Counted from the stretch's first letter, positions 16,901 through 26,761 are shown. The stretch: DNA of 64,000 nucleotides from Symsagittifera roscoffensis (GCF_963678635.1 NC_087070.1:9274539-9338538), one strand, 5' to 3'. Numbers and translations: made by a program. Notes: generated from the letters alone by a model not told the origin.

Positions 16901-19832
16901 GGAAGTAATCAGTCAATGTGGATCTGGAGGACTTGAAGATTACAGGCCCTCGCGAATCAACATGGCCAAGTTGAAACTGGAAGGACAACTCGACGTGGTC
17001 GAGTACAGTCGAATAACTGTGCCGGAATCGGTCCACATGGGGGATCCGGCAGGGGGTTATGTGGAAATGTTGAAAGCGAGGAACTCCGCGAGAGGGCACC
17101 TGATGGCTTGGAACGAGAAGCGAGCCATGCAAGAATACTTGAAGGGGCTTACGGAGAACTCCAACTTCAATCAAAAAGAATATGGGACAGTAATGTCATC
17201 AGAAGCGAACGAAATTGGATTAGAAAAGTTGCTAGAGATTTCTTGGAGGGCGGCCCTCCAGAAATACTTTGATGAGACGATGAATGCACCTGCGACTGTA
17301 GCAGCATACCTGGCTCATCCTTGCGTGAGAACTGATCTGCAAGTACGACTGGCTTGGTGCTTGATGGGCATCAAAAGGGCGGAGTATGAAGCCAGCAACG
17401 ACTCGAAATCACGAGAACAGGAGCTAGAATTGATGGAAGCTTTACGAACATTGATCTCAAAAGACGATTCAGCGATAGCATGGGCTAAACGGAAGGATGC
17501 CCTTTGCTTTGTCAGGTTTGTGGTGGATCGCATCCCCACTCCTGTGTTGGGAGAATGTATAAAGATCATTCGGGAAAAGGGAGTTGATTGCGAAAGGAAC
17601 TTCCTTAGGGCACTCCTAGAGCTATATCAGGACATGCCATTGACCGTGCCAAACAAGGAGTCGAATGATATGGAAAGCTATCGCAAGTTGGAAGAAGTGA
17701 GAAGATACTCCAACAAAGAATTGAAAGTGAGTCGAGACTTGATTGAAGCGGTCAGAGGACAAAAAGAGTTTGCAACCCTAGGGAGACTGAAGTCGTTCCA
17801 ATACGTGTCTGGCATACCAGGGATGGCGTATAATCCCTTCGTGAACGAAGAAGCCAGGGAAGCATACTTCGACTACGAGCAAGTCACAGTGCTCAACTTC
17901 TGGGTTGAACGAATTAAGGAGATCGGAATGCTGATGGTGGAACAACCCAAGCTGGGAATTATTTTGGAGGAACGAGTAGTCGAACCCTCGATTCCCGAGC
18001 TAAAAGGGCAAGTGAGTTTTGATTGTGGTTCTTGGGACGGTCCCTTGAAAACCAGTCTAGTGGTGATGTGGGAACTCATGAAGCCTTCCTGGTGTCCCCA
18101 TCCTAACGCAGGCTTAATCTGGGACATGACCGCGGATGTCATATTGGAAAGGGATGATGATGCGAGTTTACATGATCTGGCCATGATACATCACCTGCTA
18201 AGCATGAGATTGATGAAGAAGAAGAGCAACCCGTCCACGGAGCTGTCCGAGGAAGGTACGTCGAGTGATTGGTTGGAGCAAGGCACATGCTTGGCTCAAC
18301 ACAGTGGGATGGAAGGACATGTTTGTAACGTGGGACACTGCCTGATTACGCTGAGCGAGCAGCATCGACAACTGGCACGATTGTATGGAAGATTAAGCAT
18401 GTCAGATAAGAGTGCCATGGAATTGGTCGCAGACTGCCATGGGGTGACGGACGTAAACCTGATCACAGCCTTGGGATTTTGTAGCATGACGAGTTCGATA
18501 GAATCGCTCGAGCGCTTGGAGCGTGCCCATGAGCTAGTGGCGTCCCTCAGCGTGGAGATATTCCCTGGAGCATTACAGACAGAGCAAAAGATTGGAGGCT
18601 GGCGAGAAGCCCTAGAGAATGAAATGAATCTGAGGGATAGTGAAGCCTATCACAGACCTACTGGTTCAAAATATATGGTGGGTTCAAGCTCCGCGCCATA
18701 CTGCAATAGCAAGTATCCTACGCACATGGTGGTGATGGATGCGAGGACGCAACAGGTGTTGGTTGACCAGCTTTTCTCTGTGCCAAAATGCGTGAGGTTG
18801 GCCAGAATGTCAGAGAGGTCATATGACTTGTTGGCAAAGATCTTTCGGGCAGTCCCGAAGAGATCCGAAGGCGAGTTGCAAGACGTTGTGGGTGAAGAGT
18901 TCATGATACTGAACGAAGGCAACGTGAGTGAGTTCCAGAAGCAGAAAGCGAGTGGAGCGTTACCCACTGAATTCCCCACCATAGAAGAGAAAGACGATCT
19001 ACATAGAATCCTGATGGAAGTGGAACCGTTGCTGGGAGCCTCAGGGTATCGAACCCGAAGGAACATAGTGAGAACCCACGGGGAATATCCTTGCCACTGC
19101 TTAGCGCAGACGTTGTGGTACCCCAAACGTGGGAACCTGATCCTAATTTGGGACGTGGAGGAGTTGTACTCCACGGGGTTGCCCGATCAGAATCAACCAG
19201 TGTCAATCGTGGTGGTTAGCGCCATGCTAGCAGTGAGATGGTTGGAGGCTTATGCGGACACAAATGAGCAGGAGACGGCCGTGCCGACTCCTGAACAGCT
19301 GAGCAACGTGAAAATGAGTAGTGAATTGGATCTTTTCAGAACCACTTGCAAGGTTCTGAGAATACCTAAAGCCATTGAAAGAATATGGTCAAGGCAAAGA
19401 TTGATGCCTTGGTTCCGTGCAGTGATGACATCTTGGATGTATGAACGCGCGAAGCGTCACATGTCAAGGAACACGGAAGCCTATCAATCTTTCCAGCTAG
19501 ATATAGGACCAGGAGCCTATAAGAGAGCATTCTTGACGCACAGAAACGCGGTCACCACAGCGGTGAAGCGAGTAGCTGGAGCGCCTTGTGTTACTGAAGA
19601 TGAAAAGAAAGAGGTCTTAAGAGCTGACCTAGAACGAAACGTGAGCCTGTGTCTTCACAACAGCTTTTGCAGGAACCGGGAGCAGAAGGTGAATGTGGAC
19701 TTACTACCTTGTTGCAAACCGAGGCTGTTGGAGCAGGAGGGTTGGGGCACGGCCCGCAACTCTCTGGACATGTTAGAGAAAGTTCTGGAAGACAGTGACG
19801 CTGAACATCAGGATGGAGAAATGATGGAATGA
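10965..19832 (+). CDS. Giant second ORF of element A: tandem SGNH-fold domains plus long unknown region
   Basis: A 2,955-residue protein; I chose the first ATG (10965), although the frame is open back to 10899. In order: a small helical N-terminal domain; coiled coil about 159-215; an SGNH/GDSL hydrolase domain with IIGDSLV (nucleophile S404), the FGGAS block, LGTND (N453) and DGVH (D547, H550), a complete catalytic set; a Ser/Arg-rich linker; a second SGNH-like unit from about 870 with GSD instead of GDS, GAND (N927) and a YYPHR segment near 1025, probably inactive; a long region I do not recognise; an acidic stretch about 1690-1760; a Lys/Arg-rich stretch near 1885; a Cys/His-rich patch about 2440-2505. 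No signal peptide or clear membrane segment, so it is not an ordinary envelope protein. Esterase ORFs are known from some LINE elements; here the domain sits 3' of pol. Function is unknown. Confidence 0.88.
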   Translation: MGDTNELMEFLSASLGATLDEIYQRLIDCDFTREDPGLAMFVVALLNALGREGRGNRPTEVVLMLAFGESGTAERGRNRLMRWRRGEMSGHDLAREPGLGEQRDHRLGEMPLPVQPAQPLIGAKRQRDGPGPSHSVDSPTAAPPLKRVRVSEIEIQTSETIETLEKKERDQSELCAKLQEYRTIARERDEWKKKFEDLQVAYKEDEIKHLKELYMAKVSQVSPEILASMRSSEGSNDTRPRTTAQELCASRGPEVLDLHASKGHEAPQQTRPSASSQRFTIPDPSDTYLAPQFQESFNQVARAAMDEINRGTERTLARIVPSQRRDHSSDGSERATRTIACSAPGGVFKKSRVVDIRKNLMTRHQFTQVPAEHPRACLNDMSWNPATSDQVIPPGSRHLIIGDSLVRDLNEISVYGQTTTLSFGGASVAQVIKMMEFQGEDRLDTLIIMLGTNDVSRAPVTPENKWEPLLVCLLNELKEKYRPRLVILCTIPPNPLVGTTAADFMNGNVTRWNEMTRNLVRNNPGELRLLDLENMLRMTDHIELTRDGVHFNSQRGRHWINDVFQTQLREVEQELRATGSLARTNSTGGSRVRATVPESLANRLGPLATETVGAVTVAPSSNVRDRLGTAPPPRPQSIGSRLGRSVEQSNRNNSQTASRRNDSPATTNPASTAGSSTSTVPAEGIESGSRLLWNSSDPSHWGQYKTDMSAKLNMNTLTCREDVMRITGGESPTVSRLYRIPGVDWLLAEQEKFSSSTSLRHADLDGLPHDNTFGPLNTRSLTDVRDRARERTPPVRKGKFQTENKPSNKHHNMFRQFSKPPGQTPGEYSRDYPRTTTVFGDDKRYGNLKAPVGDGLFAAYDPLDMKAAKYLVVAGSDYLYTPHSLFWPDVIFLTAPKLDWGQAIGMMISVRRVVSMEPQVIVVAGANDHLQSRGLLSRLTDGSIPSNEVIGEAIMTLLSAMAEVEAAARQRFTMNVVKVIFVLSPGYAALPEPLQFVYTMVTTIAEGIYNVIIPAPNRVVDPDNYYPHRSELPAVWSDISNAIQGLRDCSTTRLVLDEVLGLELSNFARLLKLRPGVGDDHLLVQQVADDLWFRQMDHKENEQGRMIRKNMTSAEEDLMAMALRTKPHNNIWLYLSPRLCTLGEDAFEHAPAIIKEIHAYLKSLLDARELAGGKMLKLMQDVNTMSLDKFQADVLATKAQYERSDAILGGMGVGWTPSFLSTCYPRASRNLIASFVKDIRKLSIGLVLALYVTFGHENFVKGPANLFTQALADLRLDGLLTLIAMTYGRLGDLLVLLRYPEQLQGPSREFNAQLETASLRKMKDWRTLLLQYLLQQNRSVTGEDKVATNASECKQYCGMPLLTDLAVMMRIDPLALVHGLREFVTVVYGPVMSFAFPDVQVKAYRNSVLYVNLVSVVDCSVLNWVEQSELRKLASDDRLFGRIAEPGWVLMDFNNHFKCRMGREDLSHIQFNPKLWNLRPVVKDTGEAVGVPQLPGAYAHAKENQQTWLPGSRPLPDQCHRYPPIRRMLLGVTSPIIAPRIGAARDAEKRMQKWSGGMEPRFISWNVAAAHTFDFSFPDAWSRKKIKALPSRRPEVSAETWNEVYSSADDLSRLKWSGEAKVVMLEVASESRGGSYVTIEDLAPHGEELVEFLVDDELFYHAGDMAVPARPDSGADARQGPSGPRPKPDADDDELMDQDDNDEGTGSKTEKSGETDLGALERDLLEYRFSEDDDGEVDGSLLLMAPSSFMSPTKEASADLSPIDPISQARECRSRDPQKLLYESPRRRKIEESMKISFLSTLPEEEWERYQMELEGKTGAIWSRVNFMEKSWDVIRRYGTQSIMKVGLNQPIMREVLEKIVSSMESDVLTESVTEDSADDQHVAKKLPVRRARKGLKRLKGKTGSRAMNPKVVKSRANAVVTSLASAGRSGESGQGDTTTLTGGEKENLIPPMLLAGLTVTATRSKKTARTLADTKLEMEVISQCGSGGLEDYRPSRINMAKLKLEGQLDVVEYSRITVPESVHMGDPAGGYVEMLKARNSARGHLMAWNEKRAMQEYLKGLTENSNFNQKEYGTVMSSEANEIGLEKLLEISWRAALQKYFDETMNAPATVAAYLAHPCVRTDLQVRLAWCLMGIKRAEYEASNDSKSREQELELMEALRTLISKDDSAIAWAKRKDALCFVRFVVDRIPTPVLGECIKIIREKGVDCERNFLRALLELYQDMPLTVPNKESNDMESYRKLEEVRRYSNKELKVSRDLIEAVRGQKEFATLGRLKSFQYVSGIPGMAYNPFVNEEAREAYFDYEQVTVLNFWVERIKEIGMLMVEQPKLGIILEERVVEPSIPELKGQVSFDCGSWDGPLKTSLVVMWELMKPSWCPHPNAGLIWDMTADVILERDDDASLHDLAMIHHLLSMRLMKKKSNPSTELSEEGTSSDWLEQGTCLAQHSGMEGHVCNVGHCLITLSEQHRQLARLYGRLSMSDKSAMELVADCHGVTDVNLITALGFCSMTSSIESLERLERAHELVASLSVEIFPGALQTEQKIGGWREALENEMNLRDSEAYHRPTGSKYMVGSSSAPYCNSKYPTHMVVMDARTQQVLVDQLFSVPKCVRLARMSERSYDLLAKIFRAVPKRSEGELQDVVGEEFMILNEGNVSEFQKQKASGALPTEFPTIEEKDDLHRILMEVEPLLGASGYRTRRNIVRTHGEYPCHCLAQTLWYPKRGNLILIWDVEELYSTGLPDQNQPVSIVVVSAMLAVRWLEAYADTNEQETAVPTPEQLSNVKMSSELDLFRTTCKVLRIPKAIERIWSRQRLMPWFRAVMTSWMYERAKRHMSRNTEAYQSFQLDIGPGAYKRAFLTHRNAVTTAVKRVAGAPCVTEDEKKEVLRADLERNVSLCLHNSFCRNREQKVNVDLLPCCKPRLLEQEGWGTARNSLDMLEKVLEDSDAEHQDGEMME
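12129..12690 (+). other. SGNH/GDSL esterase domain within ORF2 of element A
   Basis: The four family blocks are all present in the right order: GDS (Ser nucleophile at codon 12174), the glycine of FGGAS, GTND with Asn at codon 12321, and D-G-V-H with Asp at 12603 and His at 12612. The domain is about 180 residues, normal for the family. Family members hydrolyse ester bonds in lipids or acetylated sugars; the substrate here cannot be predicted. Confidence 0.85.
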
Positions 19833-21060
19833 AGATGACGGAGGAAGAGAAGAGAAGGAGGAAAAACTTGATTGTCTTTGTGTGTAAAAACTTGAACAAA
19901 TCAACCAAGTTTTGATTATTGAACTTGTGAAACTTTTTGTTTGATTTAGTTTGGTCAGACCAAACTTTGAAAATTGTTGCAATTGTTAAAATTGTTGAAA
20001 TTGTTGATTTTAGTTACTACTATCTATGTATGTATATAAGGAGCATAGGTGAGTATATTTACCTATTTATTCCCGACTGAAGTTTTTAACCTGTGTAAGA
20101 CACAAATTCACTGTGTGGCGACATGGTAAGTTTGAGTAAACTCGCTCGAGAAGGGTGGGTAACTCAATAACTTTCCTAGCCACAGAGTTTCTTAGTTTTA
20201 ATATGGAAAGGACCGCATAAATGACTGATTATACTTGGTGAGTGAAGTAAAGTTAATTTTAACGGGTGCGTGGCCGTGCCACGTCCCACTTTTTAATCAG
20301 AAGCGAAAAGAAGTTTTATGGCGAGATGACGTAAGTAGTCAGAAAGGAAATTTTATCTAGGACACTCCTCATGGTGCAACTTTTGTGAAAATGTTGAAAG
20401 GCAGTGAGATGTAGTACGATGCCATTTGTGAACACGTAGTGAGTTGAGGTGGAGTAGATAAATTTTATTTTCTTATGCGATTTGTAAGATTGGTTACAGA
20501 AAACTGGATACCTACTTGACGATAACCCGGTGTTGTGCGATCAATAGGGACATTGATGGAGACTTGTCCGGGGAGTATGTGCCATTCCGCCGGATGACAC
20601 AGTATAACCTTCCCGCGACGAAAAAAAAAGTGACTAAAGGCCTTACGAACAGAAAAGTGTTGCGACGGAGGGTCAGAATGTTCTGGAATTTTTATTTTTA
20701 AAATTTCGATTTGAAGGAGAACATTTCTGAGAAATAGAAAAAAGACGGCCATTTTGAATAAAATAGAGAAAAATCAGAACGACGCCATATTTTGTGACGA
20801 ACGGTTGTATCCGAGACGAGAAAATTACGGAGCCTCTTATCGTGGCAATAACACACGATAAGGACCTTAGTGACGGATATTTGTGGAGACGGAGGCTTCA
20901 GTGGGGGGAAGAGAAATACCACGGAACCCTCCCGGGACACGAAATATAGGAGATAAGAGTGTTGTCTCAAGAAAATCACGGGAGCGGAGGCTTGGTCCCC
21001 CAGAGACTGTTATATGTGAAGGGACTGTGTAAACTAGCCATAACAGTTGCTGTAATGTCC
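19833..21060 (+). other. 3' non-coding region of element A
   Basis: No ORF I can support. It holds a simple repeat of AATTGTT words (19,970-20,010), a TATA-like TATATAAG at 20033-20040, and a GGTAAGT donor-like word near 20,125. A perfect 6-bp hairpin CGTGGC/GCCACG with loop CGT lies at 20269-20283. A purine run GGGGGGAAGAGAAA near 20,902 could be a polypurine tract. The TATA-like box and purine run would suit an LTR region, but no matching 5' copy is in the window. Confidence 0.45.
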
Positions 21061-21950
21061 TAGATCTGAATTAAACACCGTTATTATTTAATATTTCAGA
21101 GCATGAGTAGATAGAGAAAGGAAAAGGTCAATCTATCTCCAATGGATTTAATATAAAACTGTCACACAAAAACATATAGAAATAGGTGGTTCGAGCCGTG
21201 TTTTTAATGACAATCACGTAGTCTGAGGATCCGAGACTCAGCTATGTGGTTGTGTTCGCATGCAAACGAAAGCTGATCAAAAGTCGTTTGACTGATGGCC
21301 TAAAAATAGTAACTTTTTACTTTGCCCTAGACAGACCAGAAAATCAACTGGCAAGGTCGAGACGGTGAAAAACGAGTGGAATTAAGGTAACTGACGCCTG
21401 CCAGTCGTCAATAGGTACTTTTTCTACGCTCCGTCGCTGTGTGATATTTGGGCGAATGTTACACACCTCTGACTCCTTTGTACAAACCTCTTCTACAGTT
21501 TGTAGGTGTTGACTGAGCTCCGAATGTTGCTCATTGACATGAATAATATTTAATTTTTGATAAAAAAAAGGATCAAAGACTATTTTTATTTGCATTCTTT
21601 TTGCGCAAAACATCTCAAACTTTCATAGAAAATTAGTGAAAAAGTTCTAAGGGTTTACCGATTTACTGTCGCTGAAAATTTTAATTCTGAAATATCTGTT
21701 CAACGCTTAAAAATTCTAACCCTTCTTCAAAATTTTGCTTAAAAATTCTAACCCTTCTTCAAAATTAAGGCGATAAGTTTTTACTCTCAGAAACTTTGAT
21801 TTGGAGTAAAAATTTTCTCGGCTTTTGTTTCAATTTGAGAATATTCAATTAAAATTGTTGGAGTTTCGACCTTGAATAAAAACTGTAAAAATTTATCAGT
21901 TTTGCAAACTTGCGTCATTCTTATGCGTGGTTTGCTGAATGAATAAGAGA
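21061..21950. other. AT-rich DNA right of element A
   Basis: No gene seen. A short direct duplication, AAAATTCTAACCCTTCTTCAAAATT, occurs at about 21,710 and 21,744. The rest shows no recognisable structure. Confidence 0.4.
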
Positions 21951-22214
21951 TTTGAAGAAAAAAAATGGACAATGCGAGATTCACTTGCAACTCAAACTCC
22001 ATGATTGTAACAAAAGCTTTATGATGAGTTGTATTTTTCCTGGGAATTGTTTCAATCATTTAGTTTTTCAAGTATCTTTTGGCCATGTTTTCTTAACTTG
22101 CTTTTTATCATTCGCCGTACTGTTACAGTTTAATGACATCATTTTATCATTTCAGTTTGGTTTGTAGCCAATATTCAGCTAAAAATTTAATCGATTACTT
22201 TGGTTTTCACAATC

Positions 22215-22600
22215 TGGAAAATGACTCGGACAAAACTGTATTTATAGTATTGGTAACAAAAAAGTTCAATAAAATTGAGGTCCATCTTGATGGTCAGCTA
22301 AAAGAAGAAACAAAACTGTTTATGTGTAACTATTGACAACAATCTGAAATATCAAGAACATATCAAACAGTTACTCTTGAAAATGGCACAGGGTATTAAA
22401 GCCCTATATACTGTCACAGGCTGCATACCCAACAAATTGAGAACCATGCTAATTAAGGCCCTGGTCTTAAGTCATCCACAAAATTCGGCGGTGATACTTG
22501 TGACAATAGGTCCAAACGTTATCATAACACTTGAAAAGCATCTTAGTTGGGCCGTCAAAGACTGCTTTTTCAAATGAAAATTTGATTTCTCTGCCGAACC
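22215..22600 (+). pseudogene. LINE reverse-transcriptase C-terminal fragment, copy 1
   Basis: Broken reading frames encode a segment typical of jockey/CR1-type LINE reverse transcriptases just after the palm: a DKTVFIVLVTKKF-like strand, then (after a frame change) the TIDNNLKYQEHIKQLL stretch and a helix ending in KALVLSHPQ. In intact elements the last part reads like ALVLSHLDYCS. Stops and frame changes show it is dead. It lies inside the tandem array, so it was duplicated with its surroundings. Confidence 0.7.
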
Positions 22601-23364
22601 TAAAGCGACTACTGGCATATTACTAATTAGCTTTCTACTTGACTATCCATTATTATTATATTGTAAGCAAATTATTTCTCAGCAGAAACTAGCTTTTCAT
22701 AAGGGATTCGGATATGCGGGATTCGGAAACACGGTATTGTGCGGGATTCGGAAAAAATCTTAGCTTACAAATTTTGGAATTTTTTTCCATTCTCGAACTG
22801 AGAAGCTTTTCTTCATCAAGCTCTCTCACAGTTTGTAAAAACTGCTGATTACTTTGTTTGCATTTATTTATATGTTTAAATTAACAGAAAAAGTAATCAA
22901 ATAGCAAATTAGCAAAAGTACAAAGAACTGAAGGTAGTTGAAAAACAACTTATGGTAAAGTGACTTATGGTAACGTATTTTGGAAAGAATTTAGGTTCAT
23001 CTAATATAAGTACAATTTTATAATGCTAATATTTGTTACAAACTACACTAAAATTAAACATTGCCTGTTTTGTGTAAATTTTATAATTGTAACACACCAA
23101 CAGAAAGTTCAGTGTTTGTTTGTTTTTAAGTCTTAAAGAACAAAAAAAATGGAAAAGGCGGGATTCAATTGCAACTCTTAAAATTGTTTTGATTGTAGAA
23201 AATTTTTTTATATGAATTGTAATTTTCATGGTAGTCGTTTCAATCATTCGGTGTTTCAATTGTCTTTGGCTATGTTTGTTTTACTTGCTTTTCATCTCTT
23301 GTCGTAATGTTTGTTGACAACTTTTTATCAATTCAGTTTGTAGCAAAAATTCAGCTAGAAATTC

Positions 23365-23800
23365 AATCTGAAAAACGACTCGGAAAAAACTGTATTTATA
23401 GTATGGGTTACAAAAAAAATCAAAAAAACTGAGGTCCATATTGATGGTCAGCGAAAAGAAGAAAAAAAAATTTTACGTGTAACTACTGATAACAATCTGA
23501 AATATCAAGAACATGTCAAACAGTTACTCTTTAAAATGGCATAGGGTATTAAAGCCCTTTATACAGTCACAGGCTGTATACCCAACAAAATGAGAACCAT
23601 GCTAATCAAGGCACTGGCCTTAAGTCATCTACAAAATTCGGCGGTGATCCCTGAGACAATAGGTCAAAACGTTATCATAAGACTTGAAAAGCAACTTAGT
23701 TGGGCCGTCAAAGACTGCTTTTCAAATGAAAATTTGATTCCTTTGCGAAACCTAAAGCGATTACCGGCATATTACCAAATATATTTCTTCTTGACTAACT
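23365..23800 (+). pseudogene. LINE reverse-transcriptase C-terminal fragment, copy 2
   Basis: The same segment as the copy at 22.2-22.6 kb, diverged by substitutions and small indels. The frame at 23590-23823 still reads the thumb-region motif KALALSHLQ, followed by a QLSWAVKDCF stretch. It is non-functional. Confidence 0.7.
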
Positions 23801-24539
23801 ATTATCAGCATATTGTAAGCTAATTATTTCTCAACAGAAACTAGCTTTCAATTAGGGGATTCTGATATGCGGGACTCGGAAACGTGGTATAGTGCGGGAT
23901 TCGGAAAAAAGTCTTAGCTTACCAAACTCGCAATGTTTCTCCATCCTCGAACTGAGAAGCTCTTCTGCATCAAACTCTCTCACAGTAAAAGACTTGATAA
24001 AAGTGTTATTAGGAAATAAATTTTGCTATAAAATAATTTTCCATTCAAATACGTAAGCGATATTGATTCTACGATAAGTTACAAACAAAATTTTCTTGAA
24101 CAATTTAAGAAGGACCCAGTCCAAGTGATTTATGGCAAAGTATGTTGGAAAGGAACTAAGTTCATCTAACTTACTTACAATTTTGATAAACCTTATTATA
24201 AAATGCACTAAAATTGTAAACTGCCTCTTTTTGGGTCATTTGTATAAGTTTAATACACTAACGGGAAATTCAGTCTTCTTTCCTTATTTTAGAAGAAAAA
24301 AACTGGGCCATGCGGAATTCAATTGCAACTCAAAATTTTGAGTGTAAGAAAGCTTTGAGGTGAGTTGTAACTTTACTGGGAAAGGTTTCACTCATTTATA
24401 TTTTGAAGTGTCTACTTGCTTTGTTTTCTTTACTTGCTTTTCAACTATTGTCGTACAGTTTGTTGACATCATTTTATCATTTTATTTTCAGCCAAAATTT
24501 GTTTGAATATTAAACCTAAAAAGCTTAACCAAAGTTTTG

Positions 24540-24825
24540 GCGCAGTACTCAAAGCTTTTTTTGCAAACTAAAACAAACATTACGAGGCCAAACTTTGCAC
24601 TGGATATGCGCCCAATTTTGTGTCTGTATGTTCCTGGATTCCAGAGACTAATTTTTGAACATGTTATAAAATGTAAGTGGATTCCACCTGAAACATTTCT
24701 GTGGAATCCGCGTACAAAAACCTCTAACGTAAATTTTAACGACACATTTGTTTTGTCGCGGATTCCACAACAGGGGAATAATGCTAGTAGTTCTGGATTT
24801 CTCAACTGTATGCGAATTCCCCAAA
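24540..24825. repeat. Dispersed repeat segment also found, inverted, at 42.9-43.1 kb
   Basis: About 75 bases here (around 24,578-24,652, including TTTGTGTCTGTATGTTCCTG) match the reverse complement of about 42,990-43,070. Neighbouring words such as ATTACGAGGCCAAACT also recur near 42,880 in direct orientation, so the family is rearranged between copies. Confidence 0.65.
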
Positions 24826-26129
24826 TGTAAGTGGTGTCCGCAAAATAATGCGGATTCCGCTTACAATTTGCGGATTCCGCCTGCAATTTGCGGATTCCAC
24901 TTACAGTTGCGGATTCCAGGACAGCTTAAATTTACTAAACACTTATATTATCAATTGTTTGTGGGTTTTACAAACTGTTCCGGGTTCCGCAAACTTTATT
25001 GCGGATTCCACAAGTTTTCATGCGGATTCCGCAAAATTGCCTGTTTTTGGAGCGATTCCAAGCAATACAGTGACCTGTTGTTGACCTGTTCCGTATTCGC
25101 TTACAATGCAGAAAATGCACAGTTTTGCCTCGTAATAGTCTATCAATTTTTTCTTGTCATTAAAAAATTTGGTAAAAATTGATTTGGTGCAAAAGATATA
25201 CGTCACTTGAAAAAAAGCCAATCGCATGTTTGAAGTTCAATTTAAACTTTATCTTGAACCCATTTGAGTTGGCGACACCAACGAATATGGAATTGAAGAC
25301 GTTATTGCCCTTTTGTAATTTAGGTTTTTAATCACCTAGATCCAGGGTCTCCAGATCCACTGTTTTTATTGTGTGCTACCTCTTTGAGTTAAACCACTCC
25401 AAACAAACTTGTAAGTAGTTTCCGCAAAACAAGGCGGATTCCGCTTACATTTTGCGGATTCCGCTTACAATTTGCGGATTCCGCTTGCATTTTGCGGAAT
25501 CCACTGACAATTTGGGGATTCCGCTTACAGTTTCCGGATTCCACTTACAGTTGCGGATTCCAGGACAACTTAAATTTACTAAACACTTATATTATCAATT
25601 GTTTGTGGGTTCCACAAACTGTTCCGGGTTCCGCAAACTTTATTGCGGATTCCACAAGTTTTATTGCGGATTCCGCAAAATTGCCTGTTTTTGGAGCGAT
25701 TCCAAGCAATACAGTGTTTTAGCTATTTGTTTGTGGAATCCAAAACAACAAAAAAGATCAAAGACAAGTAAAAATGTTGTGGGTTCAGCGACAAATCTGA
25801 TGTTGACCTGTTCCGTATTTGCTTACAATGCACAAAATGAACAGTTTGGCCTCGTTATGGTCTATCAATTTTTTCTTGTCATTAAAAAATTTGGTAAAAT
25901 TGATTTGGTGCAAAAGATATATGTCACTTGAAAAAAAGCCAATCGCATGTTTGAAGTTCAAATTAAACTTTATCTTGAACCCATTTGAGTTGGCGACACC
26001 AACGAATGTGGAATTGAAGACCTTATTGCCCTTTTGTAATTTAGGTTTTTAATCACCTAGATCCAGGGTCTCCGGATCCACTGTTTTTATTGTGTGCTAC
26101 CTCTTTGAGTTAAACCACTCCAAACAAAC
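24825..26129. repeat. Direct duplication (584 and 721 bp) containing a GCGGATTCC minisatellite
   Basis: Copy A is 24,825-25,408 and copy B 25,409-26,129. Both end in AAACCACTCCAAACAAAC. Each starts with a roughly 20-bp minisatellite based on TTGCGGATTCCGCTTACAA: about three to four units in A and six in B. The core GCGGATTCCGC is a near-palindrome. Copy B has an extra ~95 bp near 25,720-25,800. Open frames through the array are by-products of the repeat. Confidence 0.85.
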
Positions 26130-26761
26130 AAAGTTTTCAGTTTTCCAAAACTGAATCGTCAGTAGCTTCTTCAAAATAGCGCAAAAACTGCTGGGTGCAT
26201 GTATGCAGTGTTTTTACCACGCGACTTTCGGAAAACGTTATTTTTAAAATCAAGTTTTGACCAGTTTATCTGTTATACAAAGCTACTGTTTGAATTAATA
26301 GTTGACGTTAATTAAAGACTTTTTTGGTTTTTTTGTCAGAAAAATCATGTAGACTTTAAGAAACCACCGGCTTTGAAAGTTGTGCATGCACTCAAATGAC
26401 AACATATGAGAAAAACATTAATCTAATATAAAACCAAACATACTTTTCTGGTTTAGTTTGAAAGCTTACTTTTTCATTACTGAAGTTATGATTGCACGAG
26501 CGTCAATTTTGATGCATCATTCGGTAAAAAACAAAATCTATCATATTGTAAACTGAAGAACACTCCTGCGTTTCTTGTAGTATTTGGCTGATTTCTAGAG
26601 ACAAATTAAATTATCACGATCTGAAACTTTTTTTTTCAAAACAAAAGTAAAAAGAAAAACGAAAGTAAACTCCTGAACAGATCCTCGACATACTTTGGGT
26701 AACAAAACTCGAACAATTCTAAGTCTGTTTTGCGATCAATTTCTCATCTAATGTTCGAGGC
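26130..26761. other. 5' flank of the caspase-like gene
   Basis: AT-rich with no ORF and no clear core promoter element. It presumably contains the promoter and 5' untranslated region of the gene starting at 26762 (inference from position). Confidence 0.35.

Larger units (their letters stand above)
1..21060 (+). mobile_element. Giant two-ORF Ty3/Gypsy-type retroelement (element A), left end off window
   Basis: The block contains an intact gag-pol ORF and a second ORF of almost equal size, with no stop or frameshift in over 18 kb of coding sequence, so the copy looks recent. The coding part is visibly richer in G+C than the AT-rich DNA to its right. The order protease, RT, RNase H, integrase identifies the Ty3/Gypsy class (established knowledge). 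I could not find a pair of long terminal repeats: no stretch of the first 990 bases recurs in 19.8-21.6 kb, so the 5' LTR is probably upstream of the window or the ends are unusual. The right limit, about 21,060, is set only by the change to AT-rich sequence and is uncertain. Confidence 0.8.
21950..24500. repeat. Tandem array of a ~1.15-1.18 kb unit, about 2.3 copies
   Basis: Anchor sequences recur in order: AATGGACAATGCGAGATTCA at about 21,963, its relative at about 23,146 and again at about 24,300. A second anchor (gtgacttatggtaacg and gtgatttatggcaaag) sits at about 22,960 and 24,124. GCGGGATTCGGA words lie near 22,716-22,745 and 23,870-23,905. Units are diverged, so the array is not recent. 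Two units carry a LINE RT fragment. Confidence 0.75.

Noticed and set aside
24537-25931. Overlapping ORFs of 76-159 codons reading ADSTYSCGF- and CGFRKLYCGF-like repeats
   Set aside because: These are translations of the GCGGATTCCGC minisatellite and its flanks; no conserved protein and the two copies differ by frameshifts.
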